Source of the DNA: Desulforhopalus sp.
Lineage (GTDB): Bacteria > Desulfobacterota > Desulfobulbia > Desulfobulbales > Desulfocapsaceae
DNA: 13,515 nt
NCBI GenBank assembly: GCA_023231425.1
Contig: JALNVI010000074.1
Span: 1-13,515 of the forward strand
Reading direction: 5' to 3'
The position numbers and the translations under genes are program-made. Of the stretch, positions 7,915 to 13,515 are shown one piece after another. The stretch's first letter is position 1. The number at the start of each line of letters is the position of its first letter. Below the pieces are notes generated by a model, which saw only the letters and a program-made list of their open reading frames with translations, was not told where the DNA came from and did not search any database.

Positions 7915-9261
7915 ATGGCAAGGTTTAAACTCTTCAACCATCGTCAAATCTTTAGTCTGGTATTATCGACCATGCTGGTTTTTGTTCTGTCTTCCAGCGT
8001 CTGGGCGGAGGATGATCCTGTTGGAAATGAAAATGGAAATCAGCAGGGCTCTGACATGGGAACCGCAAATGGTGACGGCTCAGTGGGTATGACACTGCAG
8101 AACGCTCTTCAAAAAGATGAATCACACAACAGCGGAGACGTTCCTTCCCAAAATGAAAATCAGCAGGGCTCTGACATGGGAACCGCAAATGGTGACGGCT
8201 CAGGGGGGATGACACCGAATAAAGCTCTCCCAAAAGGTGAATCAGACAACAGAGGAGACGTCCATTCCCGAAATAGAAATCGGCATGACTCTGACATGGG
8301 AACCGCAAATGGTGACGGCTCAGTGGGTATGACACGGCATAACGCTTTTCCAAAAGGTGAATCAGACAACAGAGGAGACGTCCATTCCCGGAATAGAAAT
8401 CGGCATGACTCTGACACGGGAATTGCAAATGGTGACGGTTCAGTGGGGATGACACTGCAGAACGCTCTTCAAAAAGGCGACTCATACAACAGCGGAGACG
8501 TTCCTTCGCAAAATGCAAACCAGCATGGCTCTGATATGGCAACCGCAAATGGTGACGGCTCAGTGGGGATGACACTGCAGAAAGCTCTTCAAAAAAGCGA
8601 ATCATACAAGAAAGGAGGCGTTTCTCCCCAGGGACATGTGGACAAAAGGCCTCCGCAGGCCCAGGAACGGCCACACCAAAAACGAGACTCCTCTGGAAAT
8701 AAGGATTGGCAGCACTCGGATCGCGAACAGGGTCGATCTTTCGGGGAAGATCGCCATCGGCCCATGGATGGATCGAGACATCGGGGTCTGTCGCCGGATC
8801 ACTTCGGTCGCGTTGGCGGTATGCCGTTCGTCTATTCTACAAGTGTTTATTTTCAGCCAGACAGCGAGGAGTATGATGAGGTGCCGCCACTCGGAGCCAG
8901 GGTTCAGATACTGCCGGAAGGATGTTCTTCTTTCTATTACGGTGACCGGCACTGTTATTCCTGTGGAGATGTGTTTTACGAGGAGATGGGTGCCGACTAT
9001 GTGGTAATCAACCAGCCATCAAGTTATCGAATTATTGCGGATACTGGTGACGAGGTTGAGATTGATATCGAGAGCCTCAACCTTCGCACTGGACCCGGGT
9101 TCAGATATGAGACACTGACGACCCTTCACCAGGGCGAAATTGTTGAGGTTGATGCGGTTGACGGTGATTGGTATTCCGTGATCCTTGAGGATGGCAGCCA
9201 GGGCTGGATCGAGAGTCAGTACACAAGAATCGTCAGCGTTAAAGAAGATCCGAAAGGATAA
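7915..9261 (+). CDS. Secreted DUF6515-like/SH3b protein with five 40-residue repeats (paralog A)
   Basis: A 448-residue exported protein; ATG 7915 follows AAGGAGG (7902-7908). Residues 1-31 are a signal peptide ending SSSVWA. Residues 40-239 are five tandem 40-residue units with core SDMGTANGDGSVGMT, hydrophilic and probably disordered. Residues 240-290 are rich in Arg, His, Gln and Pro. About 300-370 (VYFQP, PPLGARVQILPEG, YYGDRHCYSC, YVVINQP) resembles the DUF6515 family, whose role is unknown. About 380-440 is a bacterial SH3b domain (LNLRTGPGFRYETLTTL, GDWYSVI, GWIESQYT) of the type that binds peptidoglycan or envelope partners. Cysteines C337, C347 and C350 (CYSC) are kept in paralog B. 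It is probably a periplasmic or surface envelope protein; a stress or osmotic role near betaine genes would be speculation. It is the longer member of a tandem duplicate pair. Confidence 0.85.
   Translation: MARFKLFNHRQIFSLVLSTMLVFVLSSSVWAEDDPVGNENGNQQGSDMGTANGDGSVGMTLQNALQKDESHNSGDVPSQNENQQGSDMGTANGDGSGGMTPNKALPKGESDNRGDVHSRNRNRHDSDMGTANGDGSVGMTRHNAFPKGESDNRGDVHSRNRNRHDSDTGIANGDGSVGMTLQNALQKGDSYNSGDVPSQNANQHGSDMATANGDGSVGMTLQKALQKSESYKKGGVSPQGHVDKRPPQAQERPHQKRDSSGNKDWQHSDREQGRSFGEDRHRPMDGSRHRGLSPDHFGRVGGMPFVYSTSVYFQPDSEEYDEVPPLGARVQILPEGCSSFYYGDRHCYSCGDVFYEEMGADYVVINQPSSYRIIADTGDEVEIDIESLNLRTGPGFRYETLTTLHQGEIVEVDAVDGDWYSVILEDGSQGWIESQYTRIVSVKEDPKG
8032..8631 (+). repeat. In-frame tandem repeat, 5 x 120 bp, within paralog A
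   Basis: Five exact-period 120-bp units start at 8032, 8152, 8272, 8392 and 8512, encoding residues 40-239. Units 1 and 4 share the second half (LQNALQK...NSGDVPSQ). Units 2 and 3 share PKGESDNRGDVHSR. Unit 5 (SESYKKGGVSPQ) most resembles the single unit of paralog B. The a-b-b-a-c order indicates repeated unequal exchange rather than simple stepwise copying. Confidence 0.95.
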
Positions 9262-9308
9262 TATGCTTCCCGATAACCGCTGAAAGGTTCGTGCCGTCAG
9301 CAGCACTG

Positions 9309-9378
9309 AGCCTGCAAATTTCATGAAAAAATACCTTGTTATACCTGGTTGGCAGCTTCTCCATGGAATTTGCAGGCT
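9309..9378 (+). other. Long inverted repeat downstream of paralog A
   Basis: Arms AGCCTGCAAATTTCATG (9309-9325) and CATGGAATTTGCAGGCT (9362-9378) pair over 17 positions with one weak pair around a 36-base loop. A 14-15 bp direct repeat, ATAACCGCTGAAA(A/G)G, flanks it near 9275 and 9386. The structure is preserved after paralog B. There is no T run, so a standard terminator is unlikely; it could be a 3'-UTR structure or an old mobile-element end. Confidence 0.6.
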
Positions 9379-9502
9379 GGCGGCAATAACCGCTGAAAAG
9401 AGTCAAACTTTCTTGCCACTTTCCCAACTTGAACCAGAGAGTTTTTTTGCTGGACAACTAAACAAAACCCCGCAGTCGCAATCCTTTTTTAATTTACCCG
9501 TT

Positions 9503-9740
9503 AAGGGGCCTTGAAACAGCTTGTATTTCGTTCATATTCGAGGCACAGGAGGGAATTTATTCCAGCCATGTTTGATCACGGAGTCTATCGCTTACCTGGA
9601 GTCTATCGCTTACCTGGAGTCTATCGCTTACCTGGAGTATAGCACTTACCTCGACATCTCGTTCTTCGCTTTGTCGGGGGATAAATTTTTTACTGTAACG
9701 AAGAAGATGGGTGAAAGACTGATTATTCAAGGGATCTCTT
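9503..9740 (+). repeat. Repeat R5 (MITE-like family), enlarged copy
   Basis: It starts AAGGGGCCTTGAAACAGCTT and ends GATTATTCAAGGGATCTCTT. Left arm GTATTTCGTTCATATTCGAG plus GCACAGGAGGGAATTTATT and right arm GGGGATAAATTTTTTACTGT plus AACGAAGAAGATGGGTGAAA are intact. The centre is lengthened by a tandem array. A 37-base segment before the right arm (CTCGACATCTCG...CTTTGTCGG) is shared with R6. A RAYT C-terminal fragment begins right at its 3' boundary. Confidence 0.85.
9580..9651 (+). repeat. Tandem array of four 18-bp units inside R5
   Basis: Three identical GGAGTCTATCGCTTACCT units (9580, 9598, 9616) and one variant GGAGTATAGCACTTACCT (9634-9651). R3 carries one related unit (GGAGTACAGCGCTTACCT), so the array grew inside this copy. 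Confidence 0.95.
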
Positions 9741-9845
9741 TAGAGAGGGCAGTTGATTGGTAACGACCGATTTCACCAGAAAGTATCTCAGAAACTGGGT
9801 ATTCGCATCTCAGATAAGGGGTCTGGGCGACCTCAAAAAATCTAA
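9741..9845 (+). pseudogene. RAYT transposase C-terminal fragment
   Basis: The frame ending at TAA 9843-9845 reads GQLIGNDRFHQKVSQKLGIR then ISDKGSGRPQKI. This resembles the C-terminal tail of many REP-associated tyrosine transposases ('lGsdRFxxxvxxxlGRRvxpgkxGRPrK'). Nothing upstream in the frame continues the protein, because R5 occupies that position. It is thus a 3' remnant abutting the repeat. The alignment is short (about 30 residues) and from memory; a helix-turn-helix-like tail of another transposase is the alternative. Confidence 0.45.
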
Positions 9846-9903
9846 TAAATAGTTCTGCCCCTTTTCCCAGATATTGTAACGTGTATTATAACAACAAAAC
9901 AGA

Positions 9904-9951
9904 GAGTTGGTGGCCGGTCCGCTGTAGTCCATCGTCGATGTCCCCCAACTC
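9904..9951 (+). promoter_or_regulatory. Leader hairpin upstream of paralog B
   Basis: GAGTTGG (9904-9910) is the inverse complement of CCAACTC (9945-9951), enclosing a small perfect palindrome CATCGTCGATG (9930-9940). The 3' arm ends 14 bases before the AAGGAGG at about 9965, so folding could affect initiation. In paralog A the 3' arm is missing because R4 lies there. Functional role is inferred. Confidence 0.35.
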
Positions 9952-9975
9952 ATGGTGTAAAAAAGGAGGATCGTT

Positions 9976-10845
9976 ATGACAGGGTTTACACTCTTCAACC
10001 ATCGTCAAATATTTAGTCTGGTCTTATCTACCACGCTGGTCTTTGCTCTGTCGTCCAGCGTCTGGGCGAGGAATGATCATGATGGACATGGAAACGGAAA
10101 TCAGCATGACTCTCGCATGGGAACCGCAAATGGTGGCGGCTCAGTGGGCATGACACTGCGTAAAGCTGTTCAAAAAAGCGAATCCTACAAAAGAGGAGGC
10201 GTTCCTTCCCGGGGACCTGTGGAGAGAAGATCTCCGCAGGCCCAAAATCGTTCACACAAAAAACAAGACTACTATAAAAAGGAATGGAAGCACTGGGGGC
10301 GTGAATATACTCGTTCTCCCTGGGAATATCGCCATCGGCCCCGGTACGGATCGATCCACCGGGCCCTGCCGACGAATCACTTCAGGTTCCTTATGGGCGG
10401 TGTGCCGTTCTTCTATTCTGCAGGTGTTTATTTTCAGCCAGGCAGCCAGGGATATGTTGTGGTGGCGCCGCCCCTCGGAGGCAGGGTTCAGATACTGCCG
10501 GAAGGATGTTCTTCTTTTTATTACGGTGACCGCCGCTGTTATTCCTGTGATGATGTGTTTTACGAGGAGAGAGGTGCCGAGTATGTGGTAATCAATCAGC
10601 CATCAAGTTATCGCCTTATTGCGGATGCCGGTGACGAGGTGGAGATTGATATCAGTGCCCTCAACCTTCGCAGCGGGCCCGGGGGGAGATACGATATACT
10701 GACGACCCTTCACCAGGGCGAAATTGCAGAGGTTGATGCTGTTAACGGCGATTGGTATTCCGTGATCCTTGAAGATGGCACCCATGGCTGGATCAAGCGC
10801 CAGTACACAAGAATCATCAGTTTTAAAGAAGATCCGAAAGGATAA
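9976..10845 (+). CDS. Secreted DUF6515-like/SH3b protein, short form (paralog B)
   Basis: A 289-residue paralog of the gene at 7915, with the same leader (ATGGTGTAAAAAAGGAGGAT then CGTTATG) and the same signal peptide ending SSSVWA at residue 31. It keeps one 40-residue unit (residues 40-79, NGNQHDSRMGTANGGGSVGM...), then a basic, aromatic-rich linker, the DUF6515-like region (GVYFQPGSQGYVVVAPPLGG, PEGCSSFYYGDRRCYSC, YVVINQPSSYRLI) and a C-terminal SH3b domain from about 221 (LNLRSGPGGRYDILTTL, GDWYSVILEDG, GWIKRQYT). C178, C188 and C191 match the three cysteines of paralog A; CYSC is not followed by His, so it is not a haem c site. Likely a periplasmic or outer-surface envelope protein. It probably reflects the ancestral repeat number. 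Exact function unknown. Confidence 0.85.
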   Translation: MTGFTLFNHRQIFSLVLSTTLVFALSSSVWARNDHDGHGNGNQHDSRMGTANGGGSVGMTLRKAVQKSESYKRGGVPSRGPVERRSPQAQNRSHKKQDYYKKEWKHWGREYTRSPWEYRHRPRYGSIHRALPTNHFRFLMGGVPFFYSAGVYFQPGSQGYVVVAPPLGGRVQILPEGCSSFYYGDRRCYSCDDVFYEERGAEYVVINQPSSYRLIADAGDEVEIDISALNLRSGPGGRYDILTTLHQGEIAEVDAVNGDWYSVILEDGTHGWIKRQYTRIISFKEDPKG

Positions 10846-10848
10846 TGT

Positions 10849-11013
10849 GGGTATCTTGAATAATCTTGTATTTCGTTCATGTTCGAGGAACAGGAGGAAA
10901 TTTACCGCAGGTATATATTTGATATCTCGACGTCTCGTTCCTCGCTTTGTCGGAGGATAAATTTTTGACTGTAACGAAGAAGATGGACGAAAGACTGGTT
11001 ATTCAAGGCACCC
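10849..11013 (+). repeat. Repeat R6 (MITE-like family), directly after the paralog B stop
   Basis: It starts GGGTATCTTGAATAATCTTG four bases after the stop codon and ends GGTTATTCAAGGCACCC. Both arms are present (165 bp). In block A the corresponding site is uninterrupted: GATAATATGC there against GATAATG-[R6]-ATATGC here, which fits insertion at an AT dinucleotide. Confidence 0.88.
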
Positions 11014-11061
11014 ATATGCCTGCCGATAACCGTTGAAAATTATCACAGTCCACATCACTGC

Positions 11062-11129
11062 GCCTGCAGATTTCATGAGAAAATCACTGGTTATACCAGG
11101 TTGACAGCTTCTTCATGGAATTTGCGGGC
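11062..11129 (+). other. Long inverted repeat downstream of paralog B
   Basis: Counterpart of 9309-9378. Arms GCCTGCAGATTTCATG (11062-11077) and CATGGAATTTGCGGGC (11114-11129) differ in sequence from copy A but still pair, with G-U wobbles at the changed positions. The loop holds a small perfect hairpin CTGGT-TAT-ACCAG. Confidence 0.6.
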
Positions 11130-11260
11130 CGGTGGCAGCAGCCGCTAAATAGAGTCAAACCTTCTTGCTCTTTTCCCCGCGTGAACCATAGAGTTTTTTT
11201 GCAGGTAGAGAAACAAAACTGCGTAGTTACGTTTGAATTTTAAACCTCGGACATGTCACT

Positions 11261-12256
11261 ATGAGCACACCGCATCGAAGTAAAAACAACCAAACCAGCC
11301 TTGATGGCAAAGGTTTGCACCCGAGGAATCTCCACAGGCAGGGCTATGATTTCCCCTCTCTGGTGAAAAGTTATCCACCACTGGCCCCCTATGTGAAAAC
11401 AAACGCCTATGGCAACCTCTCCATAGAATTTGTAGACCCACTGGCCGTAAAGGCCCTGAATGCCGCGTTATTAAAACGATACTACAACATTGTTGATTGG
11501 GATATCCCGGAAGGTGCTCTGTGTCCGCCCATCCCGGGCAGGGTCGACTACATCCATTACATAGCTGAATTGCCAGGATTGGGCGAGAGTGTTGCCAGGC
11601 AGACTGATACAGGGCCCAAAATCACCATGCTCGATATAGGTACGGGGGCAAATGGGATCTATCCGCTCTTAGCCTGCCAGATATACGGCTGGCATTGTGT
11701 GGGCAGCGATATCAATACTCAATCCCTTGAGAACGCAGCCTTGATTATCGCGAACAACCCCGGGCTGAAGGGCTGCTTCACTCTGCGCAGGCAACAGGAT
11801 AAAAATCATATTTTTGATGGGATCATTCAGGCGGGAGAATTCTTTGATGTCAGCGTATGCAATCCACCTTTCCATGCTTCGCAAGATGAAGCCTGGAAAG
11901 CCAGCCAGCGTAAATCAAACAACCTTGCTCGTAATCGCGGTGAGCAAACAACTGCGATTTTGCATAAAAATGACGCCACCGGCAAATCAGTACCCACGTC
12001 TTCCACTCTAAATTTTGGCGGTCTGGAAGCAGAGCTCTGGTGTAAGGGGGGTGAACGACTGTTTTTGAAAAAATTGATAAAAGAAAGCCAATTATTTTCA
12101 AATCAATGCCGCTGGTTTACCAGTCTGGTTTCGAAAATTGACAATGTAAAACCTGCCAAAAAATTGCTTCATAAGCTTGGCGCGATTGATATCCGGGAAA
12201 TAGAAATGGCGCAGGGAAACAAGATTACGCGAATATTGGCCTGGACATTCATTTAA
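11261..12256 (+). CDS. rlmF: 23S rRNA (adenine(1618)-N(6))-methyltransferase
   Basis: A 331-residue class I SAM-dependent methyltransferase of the RlmF/YbiN family, which places N6-methyl on A1618 of 23S rRNA (E. coli numbering). The N-terminal LHPRN...YDFPSLVKSYPPL (19-41) is typical of RlmF. SAM motif I is LDIGTGANGIYPLL (124-137), then VGSDIN (147-152). The catalytic NPPFH is at 201-205, and LNFGGLEAELWCKGGE (250-265) is another family block. It is a little longer than the ~308-residue E. coli protein, partly through a longer linker at about 224-249. No clear Shine-Dalgarno sequence precedes ATG 11261. It stands alone, just past the duplicated block and convergent with the MFS gene (35 bases apart). 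Confidence 0.93.
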   Translation: MSTPHRSKNNQTSLDGKGLHPRNLHRQGYDFPSLVKSYPPLAPYVKTNAYGNLSIEFVDPLAVKALNAALLKRYYNIVDWDIPEGALCPPIPGRVDYIHYIAELPGLGESVARQTDTGPKITMLDIGTGANGIYPLLACQIYGWHCVGSDINTQSLENAALIIANNPGLKGCFTLRRQQDKNHIFDGIIQAGEFFDVSVCNPPFHASQDEAWKASQRKSNNLARNRGEQTTAILHKNDATGKSVPTSSTLNFGGLEAELWCKGGERLFLKKLIKESQLFSNQCRWFTSLVSKIDNVKPAKKLLHKLGAIDIREIEMAQGNKITRILAWTFI

Positions 12257-12291
12257 ATCTCTCGCGGTTGGGTTCTGTCAAAATTATCGGT

Positions 12292-13515
12292 TCAGCTTTG
12301 CACACGGCATGTCCTGAGTTCTGTGAGCCAGTATAAAAACGCGATGCCTCCAAACGTGCCGCCCAGCCACGAAACTCCTGACCATCCACCAGACTCGAAC
12401 ACATAGCCTGCTGATGCGGACCCGATGACACCACCGGAGAAAAAACAGGTCATGTACGCTGTTGTGATTCGGCTTCGCGCCTTGTTGTTCAGCGTGTAAA
12501 TGACGCTCTGGTTGAGGATGTGCGAGCCCTGCTGACCAATATCAAGCAGCACGACGCCGACGATGATGGCGGTAAGGTGTGTGCTGTAGACACCCATGAT
12601 TACGAACGCGATTACCACCAGCGCCAGCAATACGCCGGTGGCAGGGCGTGTGTCGCCACGGTCATGAATCTGGCCCGCAAAGCTTGCGCTCAGGGCACCG
12701 GCAGCTCCAATCAGGCCAAACAGGCCGATGACTGAGTCGCTGTAGCCATAGGGTGGTTGGGCGAGGAGAAAGGCGATTGAGGTCCAGAAGACGCTGAACG
12801 CCGCAAAACCGCAGGTCCCGTAGACTATGCGCCGTCTGAGCAGCGGCTCCTCACGGAACAAAAGGAATACCGAGCGAATCAGGGCCGGATAGGACAGGCG
12901 GGTTTCGCCCTGGCTTTGCGGCAGCATCCGCCACAACACGGCAGATTGAACGATCATGATGACGGTCGCCAGCCAGAAAACCGCGCGCCAGCCCCAGGCG
13001 TCGGCAATGAATCCCGAAACCGTACGAGCCAGCAGAATACCCAGCAGCAGGCCTGCCATGACTCGACCTATGACTGCACCGCGTTGCTCGTCTGCGGCGA
13101 GAGCTGCGGCAAAAGGGACCAGCACTTGTGCAACCACCGCCGTAAAGCCGATTGCGAGACATGCAAACAGGAACGAAGCAATCCCGGGCGAGATGGCGGC
13201 TCCCGCCAGCGCAATTGCTGTTCCCGCAGAGACGATGGTGATCAGCTGCCGTCGTTCGAGCAGGTCACCAAGGGGGACGATCAGCGCGAGGCCGATGACA
13301 TAACCCAACTGTGTCATCGTGACAATAAGACCGGTTGTGCCTTCGGAGGTGCCAAAGCTCTGCGCCAGCGTGTGCAGCAGCGGTTGCGCGTAATAGAGAT
13401 TAGCCACAGCCATCCCACAGGCGACAGCCATGACATAAACCAGTAAACTTCCTGGTTTTAACGGTGGTATTTTGGGAGAAGATTGATCTTTGCTGTCATG
13501 TTGTTGAATCGTCAA
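12292..13515 (-). CDS. MFS transporter (drug/metabolite efflux type), at window edge
   Basis: About 407 residues with roughly 12 hydrophobic segments. The N-terminal part has MAVANLYYAQPLL in the first membrane segment, and MFS motif A is visible as PLGDLLERRQLI between segments 2 and 3. This fits proton-coupled MFS_1 efflux carriers (DHA1-like, E. coli YnfM/YgaY-type) of unknown substrate. The frame reaches the last base with a TTG (13515-13513), so the true start may be there or just outside. The stop is TGA at 12294-12292. Its GC content is clearly higher than that of the genes to the left, and the flanking sequence gives no operon partner, so it may have been acquired separately. Family certain; substrate and start uncertain. 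Confidence 0.85.
   Translation of the reverse strand: MTIQQHDSKDQSSPKIPPLKPGSLLVYVMAVACGMAVANLYYAQPLLHTLAQSFGTSEGTTGLIVTMTQLGYVIGLALIVPLGDLLERRQLITIVSAGTAIALAGAAISPGIASFLFACLAIGFTAVVAQVLVPFAAALAADEQRGAVIGRVMAGLLLGILLARTVSGFIADAWGWRAVFWLATVIMIVQSAVLWRMLPQSQGETRLSYPALIRSVFLLFREEPLLRRRIVYGTCGFAAFSVFWTSIAFLLAQPPYGYSDSVIGLFGLIGAAGALSASFAGQIHDRGDTRPATGVLLALVVIAFVIMGVYSTHLTAIIVGVVLLDIGQQGSHILNQSVIYTLNNKARSRITTAYMTCFFSGGVIGSASAGYVFESGGWSGVSWLGGTFGGIAFLYWLTELRTCRVQS

Larger units (their letters stand above)
7665..9495 (+). repeat. Segmental duplication, block A
   Basis: The leader (from about 7665), coding region and 3' flank (to about 9495) of paralog A align with 9880-11250. Matches outside the gene include TATTATACCAACAAAACAG versus TATTATAACAACAAAACAG upstream, and GATAACCGCTGAAA, TTTCATGA and GAGTTTTTTTGC downstream. 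Differences are the R4 insertion and the expanded 120-bp repeats here, and the R6 insertion in block B. Confidence 0.85.
9880..11250 (+). repeat. Segmental duplication, block B
   Basis: Second copy of the block at 7665-9495: leader, secreted-protein gene and 3' flank including the long inverted repeat. It has one 120-bp unit instead of five, lacks R4 in the leader, and carries R6 directly after the stop codon. It ends just before rlmF. Confidence 0.85.

Noticed and set aside
8032..8631. Possible calcium-binding (DxDxDG-like) loops in the 40-residue units (TANGDGS)
   Set aside because: The first Asp ligand and the downstream acidic residue of EF-hand/dockerin loops are missing in every unit.
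8032..8631. CRISPR-like array
   Set aside because: The 120-bp periodicity has no alternating unique spacers, keeps an open reading frame and is conserved along the whole unit.
7952..8674. Long minus-strand open frame (240 codons) opposite paralog A
   Set aside because: It is antisense to the tandem repeats, whose regular period keeps several frames open; no ribosome site or recognisable domain.
9274..9400. Integron attC or phage att site suggested by the direct repeats flanking the hairpin
   Set aside because: The RYYYAAC/GTTRRRY core motifs are not satisfied and no integrase is present.
1006..9641. Small ORFs beginning inside R1, R3 and R5 (ATG after AGGAGG, e.g. MFDHGVYRLPGVYRLPG in R5)
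   Set aside because: The spacing from AGGAGG to ATG is about 14-15 bases, the ATG is absent in R4 and R6, and reading frames end at different points; likely chance.
12916..13446. Plus-strand open frame (176 codons) opposite the MFS gene
   Set aside because: A shadow of a GC-rich gene; composition rich in Arg, Gln and Asp with no domain.

Overview
The window looks like an accessory-rich stretch of a Gram-negative bacterial chromosome. It holds Sec-type signal peptides, a periplasmic binding protein, an rlmF gene and remnants of REP-associated tyrosine transposases (RAYT). Gene content fits a marine or salt-exposed proteobacterium or a Desulfobacterota member; I cannot place it more closely. 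Base composition is a mosaic by eye: the first ~900 bases are very AT-rich, the centre is near 50% GC, and the last gene (from about 12300) is clearly richer in GC.

Layout. (1) 1-876, minus: 5' part of a membrane phosphoglycerol/phosphoethanolamine-transferase-like protein of the LTA-synthase/sulfatase superfamily. (2) 877-1698: debris with a truncated repeat (R1) and a decayed RAYT transposase. (3) 1699-6839, plus: a choline-to-glycine-betaine locus. It has a FadR-type GntR regulator, then betA (choline dehydrogenase) and betB (betaine aldehyde dehydrogenase) overlapping by 8 bases, then a ChoX-like choline/betaine-binding protein with no permease or ATPase beside it. BetA and BetB would oxidise imported choline to the osmoprotectant glycine betaine. 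(4) 6840-7914: over 1 kb without a convincing gene, holding repeats R3 and R4, a terminator candidate and small hairpins. (5) about 7665-11250: a tandem segmental duplication carrying two paralogous secreted proteins (DUF6515-like region plus C-terminal SH3b). The first copy has its 40-residue repeat expanded to five units. (6) 11261-12256: rlmF, a 23S rRNA m6A methyltransferase. (7) 12292-13515, minus: an MFS transporter at the window edge.

The most notable structure is a family of six related, imperfectly palindromic, MITE-like repeats (R1-R6, mostly ~136-240 bp) with terminal inverted repeats around CCTTGAATAA. The two duplicated gene blocks act as natural comparators. R4 sits in the leader of paralog A where paralog B has none, and R6 sits just after the stop of paralog B where paralog A has none. 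Both therefore appear to have inserted after the duplication. RAYT transposase remnants lie next to two of the six repeats. All family assignments are by motif recognition; no database search was run.
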